Positions 26,771 through 39,874 of a stretch of DNA of 64,000 nucleotides are shown here, piece after piece. The position numbers and the translations under genes were made by a program. This DNA is from Nautilus pompilius (taxonomy: Eukaryota; Mollusca; Cephalopoda; Nautilida; Nautilidae): assembly GCA_018389105.1 (NCBI GenBank), contig JACATO010000978.1:372001-436000 (forward strand). The letters are read 5' to 3'. The notes below the pieces were generated by a model. That model did no database searches and had not been told where the DNA came from. It worked only from the letters and a program-made list of their open reading frames with translations. Numbering within the stretch: position 1 is the first letter of the stretch; each line of letters opens with the position of its first letter.

Positions 26771-26921
26771 CTTGCAAATATCCAAGAATACTATATACTG
26801 ACACGGATCCTCTGTTGCTTGCAATCATGACTGCGTCATCAGGCTTCCGCGACTGACCCGGAAGCTGCATTTCTGCTTCGTCCGCTATGGGACGGGTGCC
26901 GGTGGACAGGTGCTCGAACGA
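26771..26921 (-). CDS. Candidate internal exon of an unidentified minus-strand gene
   Basis: The minus strand reads TTATTATTTCTAG| at 26922, then 50 open codons (S-F-E-H-L-S-T-G-T-R-P ... Y-S-I-L-G-Y-L-Q plus one base) up to CAAG|GTGACA at 26770. Both other frames close within the stretch. The base composition is richer in GC and CpG than the flanks. The product is polar, rich in Ser/Pro/Asp, and resembles a linker or cytoplasmic tail; I do not recognise a family. The donor is weak at +5. It lies about 3.8 kb past the stop of the EF-hand exon on the same strand, so it belongs to another gene, to an alternative 3' end, or is chance. Confidence 0.33.
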
Positions 26922-29900
26922 CTAGAAATAATAACCGTTGTCTACAGAGGTAATTATCGCTAAATTTCGATAACTACTGCCTATTTAAGATTTCGCTATT
27001 TTTGGTTTATCGGAACGAAGAATTGATTTTAGAAATTTAAGCACAGAAAGTAATAAATTACTTCAGAATGAAATCAAGCTATTATAGAATCGTTTGCTAC
27101 TTTATTCTAGGTCATTTGTTCTAAATCATCGAAATGATATTTTTTAATGAAATCGCTTTTATCGATCTGGATTTACGTCCTTTCGTTTAAACTATAGAAT
27201 TTCTGATCGCGTTAAAAAAACACAATTACATTTATTTAATTTATTTCCCCAAAGATTATATACACGTTTCTCCAAAGTCCCACACCCACCCCTGCTGGTG
27301 ACATTGGGAGCGGAGCGGAAGTCAGTGTAAAGGTATTGAATACCAGAAAATCAAAATCTATAAATTGCGCCGATCATTTTTTTTTAAATCGTTAATTTCC
27401 TTTTGTGTATCTATTTAGGACGTGTTTGTCAATTTTGCGTATTTGGTGATATTTTAATCAGGTCTGAAAACCAGAACAAGTTAGCAGTCTGCGCACCGTA
27501 ACGGTCGGTGGGATAGCGATGAGCGGAGCTGAAACTTTATAGATCCCAGTTAGGATAGAGACATAAGAACGAGCGACTGGTTAAGCATGAGATGAAAACA
27601 AGACCGTAAATTATCCGTCAATTGTCGCTAATGAAATTTCCAAAAAAGAGAGAGAGAGAGAATCTGACTCGATTCCTTGCCATTTGTTCTTTGTGTTTTT
27701 TTTATGTAAAAGACTTCGATTTAGTCGACCCAAAAAAAGGTGTTTTCACAAATTTCACGGTTTAGAATCGATCCGGTTGTTGTTAATACGCATTTTCGGC
27801 AGCGGATGCAATTGGAATTCAAACGGATTACGCTACAACTTTGTCTTCCGCGAAGTTTGAAGGATTTACGAGACGAATGTATTTTTTTTCTTTTAAAACA
27901 GGAAGAAAAAATTCCTGTAGTTTACCGGAATGATAGGAGCGAACCATTTTTTACGGTTAATATGATGTTAAAATCAGGATGAATAGAAAACATTAACTTT
28001 ATTATATATATATTTTTTATTATTAAATCAAGGTGTCCTTTTATTATACGCGAATTTGCAGGGGGAGACAACTCAGGTATAGCGTTAACCAAAAACGTTA
28101 ACATTAGCTCAGAATTAAAAAAAAACGTCTTTAAATGAATAATAATGGAATGGAGGTGTAACTTCTAAAGGAAACTTTGCTTTGATTCGCAGGTTCGGTT
28201 TGGCATCTGGCTCATTTCAAGTTAAGACGTTTTGTTGCAGAAGTTTTCGAAATTGGAGTTTTTGCATATGCCTGCGTCCAGACATTAGATTCCATGAAGA
28301 TTAAAGAATTTCTGTTAGTAGCAACGAAATGGAATTATAATTAATGGTTTACGTGAAGGTAAAACCCATCTTTTTGTTGGAATAGAAACAGACCTGTTTG
28401 TTTCCTTAGAATTAGGCCAGACTTTGTTCAGCTTCAGTAAGATAAATCCATAATTTTATGTTTCAACAGGTATAAATTAAATAATTGTGGGTATTAATAA
28501 GAAAAAGCCGTTTCTTACTTGTAATGGAGTTAAATCTATTTCTGCTATTGAAGCATCAGCAAACGTAGGACCATGAGGCTTCCCCGCCCAAAACCATTCC
28601 TTATTATGGATGGTAATGTAAAGAAAATCTTACCGCTATAAATTTTAGAAAGATAATTATAATTAATTCTGGAAAACGAATTAGCATTTAGAAATTTAGG
28701 GAAAAGTTGTCAATATAATAGTACTTGGATATTAAAGGTTGGCGATCATGATTGCAGGTTCGAGTCTGAGAGGTCCCAATTTTGTGTGTGTGTGTGGCGT
28801 CGATGGCAAGAAAATTTATATTTTAATTAATTTTGTTTTTAAAAAATTAACGAAAATCATCGACTTGCAGAGAAGAATCAGATTGTGGGCGAAGCATTAT
28901 GCCATTTGTATTAATGTAAGGAAAATTTATTTATGCGTTTTTATAAGGGTCTGTGAATGAACCTTAGATCTTGGTTGACAATAACCCCACCCCAGGTTCA
29001 TTTTTTTGAAACTATATTTTCTAGTTTGGCATCCCTCACAATCACGATTGCGGTTTTCTTTATTTCCTGACTTAAATAATTTCCTGATGATGATTTTTGT
29101 CCTTTTCAGTACTGGCACTGGTACACATTTTAGCGTTATCTGAAATTATTTTGGTAATGGTATTTACTGCACTATCGGTATCATTTGTACAAATCACCGA
29201 AGAATTGAGTGTCTTTCATTTTTTGTTCTAATTGACACTAATTAATGGCTGGGTGCAATATCTCCTGAAACAATTAGGAAGAAAGTTTCAATTTCTGTTC
29301 TTACTTTCGTATAAAGAGCGCACCCTGTATCTGTTAGAATTCTATATATTACTTCAGTTTATCATATTATGAAGCTGTATACCTTTTTTTGGATTATTGT
29401 GTTAGTCCTTGTTTCACGAAATTAAATTAATAAAGCACTGTATTGCACCACCTGAAAGGCTGCTCAGTTACTAATACTGAAAAGATTCCTTCATCCGTTA
29501 CACTACATTATGACGCCATCAGCTTCCGCACGTGGCCAGTAAGTCGATTCGCGCGCGGACGTTGTCAGTATTGAGCAGTGTACGACGTCATTGATTCTGT
29601 AAAGTTCTCATTGCAGCTACTGGCGTCGTCTTCTGTTATCAATTAGCGCAGGTAAATAGATTGGCAAATTTAGTTTCTTCCAAGCCTTGCGTTTAAGTCA
29701 TCAGTCACAGGTGAGGGGCTCCTTGCACATCTGGAAGTCAGCCCCTCTGTACCGAACTCTCTGTTAATCTCAAGCCACGGCGAACTTTCGGCAATCGCCC
29801 GGCCGTGTGGCCGTTCCCTTCATTTCGATTCACTTAAGAAACAAATTCAGCAAAGAGCAGGAAGGAACCTTGAAGAGACAGCTATTTCAAAGGAGCTATG

Positions 29901-30709
29901 ACCGCCCCGCTGATGGCAGAAGCTCGGAGCACTCAGAAGAAGAAAGAAGATAGGTATAGTTTACCCAACTCCGATACTTCCGATCTGAGAGGGACTCACC
30001 ATCGGGGAATCTTTGGCGATTAACAGGGCGCTGATTTCCCATTCTCTTGGAGATCTGGCGAAGAACGTTTGTGATGCATAGATCTCTAGGAAGTTTAATG
30101 GACAAAGTCTGCGTCCGTTGTTTTTTTTTTGCATTTTTTGCAATGTTACAATGCCGATTTCTCATGTAACTTTCTCGATGGATATGGAAGTCCTTCTTGC
30201 AGGACAAAAGAAACATTTCCGGCTTAGATTTCCGTGCAATAAAAAAGAGAAAACAACACTTTTACTTAGGTAAAATATTTTAATTACTGCATGGAAAGTA
30301 AATTTTAAAAGTTCCATAAATAGTTCAGTCGTATTGAGCTTGTTAGTGTCTTTAAAAATGTACCGATTGAGAAAGTTGTACATCTTGTGACGTTTGACGA
30401 ATAAATAGAACTCGAAATTATACTTACTAGTATATATGAGAGGAGACCTGAACAGGTGGATTTAACAAATTAGATCCGTATAAACAAAGGTTTCGTTTAT
30501 ACGCTGAAGTAAATAGAGTTTGTAGTGCCACGTAAAATTATGATTTGCTTCCCGTTCAAGGAACAAATTAATATCAATTATTTTTCGTACATTAGTGTGA
30601 AGGGAGGACAAAATCACGTGACAGGGATTCTATGCAACGGCGTTTACATACATATGCGAGCATGGTAAGTTGTGCTGTGAAGACGTGTGCTGTCACATCG
30701 ACGCCAGCA
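26922..30709. other. Intergenic or 3' UTR, no further exon recognised
   Basis: The right part (about 29.0-30.7 kb) probably includes the 3' UTR of the neuropeptide/EF-hand gene on the minus strand. A CpG-rich patch at 29.5-29.65 kb contains CRE-like GACGTCA and a donor-like GCGCAG|GTAAAT on the plus strand, which might mark a promoter; the evidence is weak. Confidence 0.45.
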
Positions 30710-30816
30710 CTAATTCTTGACTGTGTCTGAGCCATCTGCATCTTTGCCATTCTGTCCTACTTGGGTCAACCAGTCCACGAACTGAAGCATCTCGCTCTTA
30801 TCCAACACGCCGTCAA
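30710..30816 (-). CDS. Terminal exon of the same precursor: EF-hand second half, C-terminal tail and stop
   Basis: The acceptor reads TTCTTTTAAAACAG|TTGACG. Only one frame is open, and it begins with two bases (TT) that complete a split codon; this matches the single G left by the donor at 62941. The join gives V172, followed by D-G-V-L-D-K-S-E and the exiting helix M-L-Q-F-V-D-W-L-T-Q-V, then a polar tail ending in V-K-N and TAG. With residues 169-171 from the upstream exon the loop is D1-T-N3-V-D5-G6-V-L8-D9-K-S-E12, with all five canonical side-chain ligand positions and the obligate Gly6 present. Processing at KR151-152 would free a 54-residue single-EF-hand peptide. There is no KDEL-type retention signal, so it should be secreted with the peptides. 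On the transcript strand an ATTAAA sits at 30284-30279, about 430 nt past the stop, as a possible poly(A) signal. The splice join is inferred; an mRNA would settle it. Confidence 0.85.
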
Positions 30817-30899
30817 CTGTTTTAAAAGAAAGAGAAGAAACAAATAATATATTTTTATTTTCCTGTTTTTAAACGATGCGACAGACAGAATTATTTTTT

Positions 30900-30901
<2 letters not shown>

Positions 30902-30981
<80 letters not shown>

Positions 30982-31076
30982 TGAGAGAGAGAGAGATGGA
31001 GATGGAGAGAGATGGAGAGAGAGAGAGATGGAGATGGAGAGAGAGAGAGAGAGATGGAGAGAGATGGAGAGAGAGG
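30902..31076 (+). repeat. GA tract just upstream of the EF-hand exon
   Basis: About 175 bp of GA repeat with GATGGA units toward its right end. In the pre-mRNA of the minus-strand gene this is a CU-rich tract whose near end lies about 85 nt before the acceptor at 30817. Confidence 0.95.
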
Positions 31077-33278
31077 TTTCTGAAACATCACGGAAACCTA
31101 CCGAGACGAAGAAAGACGCCAGCTTGGTACCTTTTTTGGCTCACCACGTGTGAAAGCAGCGCCTGCCTTACAGACGGTTATCGTCGCCATCACGTAAGCC
31201 GATATCTAAGAAATGACTAGCAGGGAAATATCTGATTGATGGTCGTGTGAATATAATGGTAATTGTCTTAGAACTGTAAAACTATTTTTAGCATACGCGG
31301 TGGCATCCATGCACACGCTCATTAACCGGAAGATAGGCAAACAACGGCAGGATTAAATTTCCATCGTTCGGCAGACACGATTTATAACCGCGCAGTCTGA
31401 AATATGCAGCTTAAGGGTTAAAAAAAAACGGAATTGCAGATGGTAACAAAATATAAAAGCGTATAATTAATTAGAAGTCCTCGCTGCGGGATACAAGCCA
31501 GGCGGGACAGGTTAGAAATCCTTTGTTTCCGCTTTCCAATTCAACAGAGCAAAGAATTGTTTTTGCATTAAGCATATAATAATTCTTATAGGCTATTTGT
31601 ACTGCGATTTATTTATTTTAAGATTTGTTTGCCAATCTCATAATATAGATCTCGTCGGTGTTTTCGAACTACTTTTCTGGTCGGATGAGTCCCAAAACTA
31701 AATGCTGTTCGGTTCGATGGTGGTTAAATTTAACCGCTGAAAAGGCACGACTGGTTTCTAATTACATATTACAATTTGTTTTTCTTTGGTTTTACCGAAA
31801 CTGTCTTTAAAAATTCTTAAACAAGAACTCAGAAGTTCTACCTCTGCACGAATTAATGTCACCCCTCCCAGCTCCGATTTTCCACCTTTCTTTCCTTCCA
31901 ACTTGAAAGGTGAGGATTTATTCTAAATAGGCTACTTTCTACTGCTGTATATTCTTCTTATTATTAATCCAAATGAGTCAACTTTTGAAACGTAGTAAAA
32001 GAATCAGTCACACAAAGGCCCTAGTCCCTTATTTTTGCCTATTCGGGGGAACCTGGACTTGGCGATTGGTCAAAAGGAACGCGTAGCGACGACCAAGTGG
32101 ATGTGGCTTCGGAGCCTGGAAATTGACTGTGAAACTCCGGTTCTGGCGGCAGGAAAAGAATTGCTTAGAAATAGCTTCATTAATTAGTTTCTTCGCCCGC
32201 TAATGAGGAGAGGAAATGTACCCAGAACAAGCCATCTGGTAGCTAACTGTTTTTATGAACATATGCGAACAACAAATGTTTTGCCCCCGCCAATCAAGGT
32301 CTTCTCCGAAACTTTCATCTTTGGTCCGGCATTTAATCTTTATTGTATGTAGTAAAACAAAGACGGTCTCTGCACTGTACAATGATGTCCACAAATTAGG
32401 AATTAGCTACCGGAGCCAATACAGAAACTAAGCATCAGAATGTAGTCATCACTTGGATATTTTAAGTGGATTATTATTTAAAGAAGCCAGGTAGCAAAGC
32501 CAAGACGAGTGACGTCATAAGAGATTCGCTTTCCTGCCTAATTATCTCACCTGCGCTGTATTTATTTTGTTTCTTTCCTAATAGCAGTATCGAAATAAGC
32601 GAAGTGTCAATTAGATTGCAAGCCAGAGTTTCAGGTGTTCATCTTGTTCAGATTTCGAATCGGTTTAAAAGCCGATAAAGCGGTTCTTTGAGGTATTCTC
32701 ACTCGTGTCATCTTTGGTTTACCTTCATAAGTAGCAGTAAGTGTTCTCTACACTTGCAAATAGACTCAGACAAATGGAATCTGTGCCAGAGACTGTGTTA
32801 AAGCGTTTAGAAATAATACAAAAAGCGGTTGTTGCACGTACGTATCGTCCAAACCCCGAGAACGTAGTCGATAGTAATCATTTTTCGACAGAAGCCAAGA
32901 AAATACTGTCTTTCACGCTTCTTTCCTTTTCATGTGCGACGGTATGAAAAGCCACTGCAAGAATCTTTTCTTTTTCTTTTAGGATACATAAAGTCGAGAC
33001 AATAATCTCTTCATCGGTGCTGGTCATATACCATTTTCTAATTATCCGCTCGGCAGTCGGGTCTGGAGATATGTGTATGGGATTATCGTCATCGAGAAAC
33101 CAATCCTTGCTAAATCAGTGGGCCACCGACGAGCAATCTCTCTTTTTGGCCTTGGGCTTTATTATTACTATTACCATTTTCTTTCTGAGTCGTCACGTCT
33201 ACCAGCTGTCCTTTTAAACCCCGAAACGAATTAACAAAGATGTTGCATTGAAGGTAATGTACCTGGAACCTCTTGAAA

Positions 33279-33343
33279 CACACACACAAACACACACACC
33301 ACACACACACACAACACACACACACACATATACGCACACAAAC
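33279..33343 (+). repeat. (CA)n microsatellite, interrupted
   Basis: About 65 bp of CA repeats interrupted by AAA, CC and AAC steps, ending in ATATACG. Confidence 0.95.
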
Positions 33344-34808
33344 ATCGCTGTCATTACATCAAGCAATTATCGTATGTTTTTTGTTTTTTTTTTAAAATTA
33401 AATGTATATTTCCCAGCTGTGCGTGTATCTGAAGTATTCTGAGTCTATGGTTTTTGAAGCAGTACACTTCGCAACATATCGATATGATACATTCAGAAGA
33501 AACCGCAGGAGGAGGGATGGGTAGAGGGAAAATCCGATTTGGGAACATAAATTCGAATCAAACGTCAGTTGTAGGTATCCAGTGATTGATTATCGGCACG
33601 GTTCGATAGTTTCGAACGCCGACTGAAAAAGAGAAAGAAAAAAAATAATTCCTTGTGAATTGGAAAATTATAACGAAGCGCAGTGGCCGGTTCTAGTGAA
33701 AACTTACGGATTGTTACCCTGGGTCTTTGCTGTTCTCACGACCTACTGCTCTTTACTTTATGAGACCCGCTAAGGAGCATCGTGGCAACTTGCTGCTGGA
33801 TTTTCGGAGTTCGGAACTCATACGAGTGTACCAGACGTTTCTACTACTAATCTTAGATTTACTTACTAATTAAAAAAATTATCAACGCTCAAGAAATAAT
33901 TCGAAACGTTCCTACGACATATTTTTGAGACCGCAGTAGATCTCACTAAGATTCTGTAACTTTAGCACACGAAGGAGCTTTACGCGCACAACTCTGACGT
34001 ACACCGAGTCCTTCCGGATTATCTCAACTGGCTCATCTTTATTTGGTCCGGAGTGTTTAAATTTAGCGAAATATTCTGAAAACTAATGATATGCTTATAA
34101 ATTATCGAAATACCGTTAAAATTAGTGTAGTACCCTTACAGTTAGTGAAATATCTTTTAATTTATGGAACTACTCTTAGAATTAGCAGTGAAATACATTC
34201 TAAAACTGGTGATGTAAAGCAGAAGAGTTACTTCAAGAAAGTGGAGTCACCTAAAGCAGTCTCAGTCGAAAAGACTTTAAAAAACAAAGACTTATAGTAT
34301 AACTTCATAATCTATGACTGAAATGAGTCACTCATAATGCATTCAAAAGGCGAAATAAATTATTTTCATTTGACTTTAAGATGTGCAATAAAAACAGCAT
34401 TTTATAAGAATATAAACTTATTTCAAGCATTTTGTTAGTAGTAAAACAACTGATAAATATTCTCGCGTTTCAGCGATCTTCTTTGGAACGAAATCACGCT
34501 AGAGGGCAGGAAGGATAGTACAGTCGGCTTAGTAAAGACAAAGAACTGCTAAAACGTTCAATACAGTTTTTAAGTCCAACGTTTTAGTTTACCGTTCTGC
34601 CAGCTTATCTAAGCAAAGTAAGTAACAGTAACTCATCTCCAAAAGAAGCAAATGTAGAATTGTGCTGGAAATTAAGCACTGGATACTGAGTTTCATTCTA
34701 TAATATTAAATTGAAATTGAGTACATTTTTTCATTCTTACTGGGTTTTGAAAATTAAATACGTAAACAAATTTAAGGGATTGGTAATTTTTGACAATGGG
34801 TTTTGTTT

Positions 34809-34982
<174 letters not shown>

Positions 34983-35354
34983 ACATCCACAATCGTTCAC
35001 TCTTAGATCAAATAAACATCGTGACGTATTAAGACTATGGTGTGTCAAAGATTATCAATCAATTTGGCATCAAAGACCAGATAATAGAAATTATGCCCTG
35101 GACTTTTCTCTTGTATTCAGAAACCTTGTTCTCAGCGCTTCTCAGGAAGAAAAAAAAAGTTAAATTTATTTTATCTTTAACCGCTTGTCGTGGCATTTAC
35201 ATTAAATATATTAGCTTTCATATTTTAATGTCCTTTAAATCTTTAAATACAACTTGAAAATGATTTGTGTGATATCAGCAATTAAAAATGAAGCAAAACT
35301 ATCCAGTTTGCCATAATGCAATCCTTGTTAAATTGCATCTTTCTTTTCTTTGAC

Positions 35355-35487
35355 GTTCTCTCTCTCATCTCCTCATGTCTCTCTGCTCTTCTCTCTCTCT
35401 CTCGCTCTCTCTCTCACTCTCTCTCAAGTCTCTCTCTCCTCTCTCTCTCTCACTCTCTCTCTCTCCTCTCTCTCTCGCTCTCTCTCG
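35355..35487 (+). repeat. CT-rich tract
   Basis: About 130 bp of CTCTCT with interruptions such as CTCACT, CAAGT and CTCGCT. This is the only long tract in the intron, apart from 43.3 kb, that is purine-rich in the gene's sense strand. Confidence 0.95.
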
Positions 35488-36971
35488 AGGTATACCGGGA
35501 TTATCATGGACAATAACGCAGTGGACAGGTCTGAGACGTAAGCAACTGTTCCTAGACCGAAAAAATAGTCTAAAATGGAACTCGCAGTTTGTTTTTTTTT
35601 CTACAACAGGACCAGCCACCTGAGAGCGCCTTCCGGGATGAAGCAGCTGTTGGGAGATGCCGTCAGAAGATATCCTTGTAACCAAGAGAAGAGTTTTTAT
35701 ATGACCTTATCGGGTATGGATGGCAGTCGTTTTTCACCAGAAACGCCTTGCGACTGAACACATATCTACGTTGAAGTATCATCTACCATCTTGCCCTACA
35801 AGCCTTTATCCATGGGCGTTTCCCAGCCTGGTGTATGGGTTTGTGCGAAGATTCAGATAGTGATACCGGCCTGCTTCAGGTCAAGGTCGAGCATTACGAC
35901 GTCAAACTAAGATTAACCTTGCTCCATTACGGATCAGGTGCTCGTTTAGCCCACCGTAGGCGGATGGTTAAAATATTAGCGGACGCACTGTTTCTCCACC
36001 TAGTCTCATTTAATTGACAACCGTGTTAAATACCACTCATTTATTTCTCTTCCGTCCGAAAAACGACTTGGTTTAGGCTCAACTCGCTCGATCGGCGCCA
36101 CCTCACGAGACAGAAGCCAACTACCTAAGCTTTTAAACACAATATGGATGGTTCAACAAGATGCGTTTTTATCCCAATAACGAATGGTACCGTGCAATTT
36201 GGACTGTTTTGTTTTGTTTTTTTAACCGTTCTATTTCGTTTTTAAAAACCTCCGGCATTTCAAGGATTTTTAGGAAATAAATCTGTCAGCTGCAATCGGT
36301 GAATGGACGTATTGCTTGGTATGATTGCGGTCTCGTTGCTAGCGTCATGGAGTCAAAAGGCGGCCAAGCGCAGTAATACAAACGAGCGGGAACTCCCTAA
36401 TTCAGTTTCGGGATATAAGCCAGATACGCTGGCGTCAGTAAAATCCGGCTACCAAGAAATGAACTCTTATACCATCATACATCTTGGCACAATTAAAATA
36501 ATGTTTCTGCAGGCGTGGCTTAACTACTGATTCATTGGACTTCGCCAAACTGATGCCGGGATTCTAATAGCTTATCATCTAGACGTCTGTACTTTTCTGG
36601 ACCTGATTATTAACATCAGCGAACTTCTGAGATCGTTTTTATGGAAACATTATTGTAACTAACGAACCAGTGTAATTTACATTATTCTACTTCAGAATCC
36701 TGCTGGCTTAGCTCTTTCTAATATAACCAAAAGAGTTGCACAATAAAGGTGCCGTTCGTTTAAATTACACCTTGTTACACGGGACAATTTCTTTTCCGTT
36801 CATATCGATTTCCTAAAAATCAAAATCTGCGGCAGGAAGAGTGATCTGGAAAATGTCTCAATAAAAGGTTAAAGATTCAACGCCACGCAAAAATTGACTT
36901 GTAACTTTGCAATTATTCTTCTTTATAACATCCGTATTTCTTTTGCCAGACATATTAGAAACCAGACTGTC

Positions 36972-36990
36972 AGTGCCCCCTGGGGGTTAG
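36972..36990 (-). promoter_or_regulatory. CTCF-like motif
   Basis: The minus strand reads CCCCAGGGGGCACTG. It matches the core except for A in place of G at the GCGC end. Confidence 0.35.
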
Positions 36991-39371
36991 TAAAGAGAGC
37001 TACGCAGCATTTCGTTCCAATCATATATTATATTACACGACTTTAAATTTAAATAGTTTATATAGATCTGGGTTCTTCAAGATTTCCCATCTTCCCTTAA
37101 GCTTATATAAAGTTCAGGGAGATGGGGAGAACCAATGATATCACTATAATGTCAAAAATGTGTCGGCTTATAGCTCTCAATTTAAATCAATGATACTTGA
37201 AACGCAATGGGAAGTTTAAAACATTGGTTGAAAAGCTATACACCCTTTAACGACCGCATTCCTGTTGTTTATGGCAGTAATGAACGACGATGATATTTTG
37301 TTTGGGGAAAAACGTATAATTGAAAGTAGACCTGTGTTATTGCTGGCAAAGCAATGTCCGTTCTATGGCGCGATTTAGCTTCCCGATAGACAGATCATAA
37401 ATAATTTATTGGTATAGATTTACAAAAGGCATTTTTCTTTTTAAATCGTGAGCTGTCCTTTGGTTTTTTAGCTTTAATTAGAGATGAGACAACAAATAAA
37501 ATAGTTCGCCGGACTTTGAAGATTCTAATGGGAGGTAATCTGCTTAAACTGTTTTTTTTTTAATTTTTGGTTGAGGATCTCTGTAGTTTAGATATAAGTA
37601 ACAATTTTTTGCTAAATAATCTGATGTACTGATGTTTTTGTTGGGAAGCAAAACAAGAAGAAAACCGAGTTTACCCGTTTGTGTCGGAAAATAGACGAGA
37701 AAATAATTTTAAAAGTGAACAAGGTGCAATAAGTAAGGATATGCGCTGTTTCTCACATGTTAAAATAATAAACACAATAGGATTCTAGCATTCTTTATGA
37801 AAAGCAATTTTGCAAAGGTATCGCAAAACTGCATTTTCAGCCTACTATTATTGAAAGAAACTACTTTCACTTTATCGCTAGCTGTGATTTGCTACGTCGA
37901 GTTTTCTGTCTCTGAAGGGTCGCGCACTCCGAAGCCATTTTGGTTTTCCCTTGTACGAGTTGGTTTATCTGAACAGGAGTTGTCCAAAATTAATTGATAA
38001 ACTACTTGAAGCAGCTATTCTTGTCAACGGCGAGAATGGATGTTTTAATTCGAACAAATACGCTATAGGTAGATTAGCTCGTTCTTTGGAGAAAGGCGTA
38101 CGAGTTGACATGATCGTAATTGTAATAAAATCGTGATTCCGGTTTAATGAAAGTTTTAGGATATCTTTGCCAATAACAATTCCAGCCTAATCTCAAAAAA
38201 GAATAAGAGGACCGATGGCTTTGTTATTTTATTAAAAATAAGATAAATGTACGTGTATTGATATCGAAAATCGTCTGACAGGTGTAATGGTGAATGGTAT
38301 AAATATTGCAGGTGTTATGCAAATGCGGAAGAAAGGTAACGGTTTTTATACTAAAATGCATGAGAAAATCTCAAAAGTACTGAAGAGCATTTTTTTTTCT
38401 CCAAATTCTATTGTCAGCGAAGTAGGGGCCAACAGGTTTTCAAAATATTGGTGCCCAATAATGAAAATAGAGGCTTAGATTGTCTCGGGGAGAGCGGTTC
38501 CGGTAACAGTGATGAAGCAACTCGGATATGAACAGAACTGGTAAAATTAAGACCCCATTGTAGTCCTGGTCCACCAGGGAGACGAGCTTTGAAGAAGTAA
38601 TAGATCAGATATTATTTATCGATTTAACGGAAACCATTTCTCTGTCTGACTTTCGTAAAGTTCCCTCGTTTGTTTCTGCTCATTTTATAAACGGGTTCCA
38701 TTTAAAAACCTCAGCCATTGCGGTTATTTTTTAAAATCCTTAATGTCAGCCAAAAAAAAATAAATAAAGGGGAGATAGAACAAAACATGTGCCCAGAAAT
38801 TAAATGTATTGAACTCCACTCCTAAGAATAACGATAAGGAAATGTTCCATCTAAATCAATGTAATGAGAGATTTTGCGCTTTGTTCTTCTTGTTTCTGAT
38901 GTTTTATTAGTAATACGAAGAAATAATAATTTATATAACGTCCAGTATAATATATAGGAATAGTCTGTCTTTGTATAGTATTCTGTAACTGGGATAAATA
39001 TTATGTCGCTTACATCAAAAAAAAATATGTTACTTGTCGGTAGCGAGAGCGTTAATCGGAGTTTAAAACGCATTGATAAACATTTCTCCTTTTTTCTGGG
39101 CATCTTGTATACGATGAACAGTTAGTATGACGTCAGTGTTACACTGCGTGACGTACTAAGTCAAATTAGTAAATGTAACACTTGTAATAAATAGCAATGG
39201 TAGTGTTGTTCGGTTCGTCTTTAGAGCTGCGTAAGATTGAGTGTTGATGCTCCAACAGTCTCCCACCTTTACGTCTTCTGCTTCAAAACATTTTTAAAAA
39301 ATACAAACTCTGATAGTTCCCAAAGTATCGATAAGACCATATATAAGTAATTATTTCTTATATATATATAT

Positions 39372-39874
39372 GATTGATTTGTGATCAATTTTTTATCACT
39401 GAAACTAGTAGGTCAGCAAAAGTGTGAACTTCTTCGTTTTGCTGAAATTAGATTACATTCAATTACCCTGACGTAATCGTAAGCTATAGGTAATGTAGAT
39501 CGCCAATCTGAAATCGATAAATTAGCTTCGGCGGCCTGATTGATTTGTGATCGATTTTTTTAGCACCGAAACTGGTAGGTCAGCAAAAGTGTGAACTTCT
39601 TCGTTTTGCTGAAATTAGATTATATTCAATTACCCTGACGTAATCGTAAGCTATAGGTAATGTAGATCGCCAATCTGAAATCGATAAATTAGCTTCGGCG
39701 GCCTGATTGATTTGTGATCGATTTTTTTAGCACCGAAACTGGTAGGTCATCAAAACTGTGAACTTCTTCGTTTTGCTGAAATTAGATTATATTCAATTAC
39801 CCTGACGTAATCGTAAGCTATAGGTAATGTAGATCGCCAATCTGAAATCGATAAATTAGCTTCGGCGGCCTGAT
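39372..39874. repeat. Three tandem copies of a 167-bp unit
   Basis: Copies begin with GATTGATTTGTGATC at 39372, 39538 and 39705. Copies 2 and 3 differ at only a few positions; copy 1 is more divergent at its left end. Each unit carries TGACGTAA, a CRE/ATF-type octamer, at a constant place. Each junction forms an inverted repeat AAATCGAT...ATCGATTT. It lies within the large intron; no coding is seen in it. Confidence 0.9.

Noticed and set aside
31150-31215. Minus-strand D-G-D-D-N stretch that could look like the first half of an EF-hand loop before the 30816 exon
   Set aside because: Its donor would be GTCTGT and the preceding helix is absent; the donor at 62941 supplies a proper D-T-N with helix and consensus splice site.
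36303-36530. 75-codon plus-strand open frame starting with a signal-peptide-like segment (M-D-V-L-L-G-M-I-A-V-S-L-L-A)
   Set aside because: No processing sites, no cysteines, no promoter or splice signals, and it lies inside the intron of the opposite-strand gene; probably chance.
39372-39874. Considered as tandem MITEs
   Set aside because: No terminal inverted repeats at unit ends and no target duplications between units; it is a simple tandem duplication.
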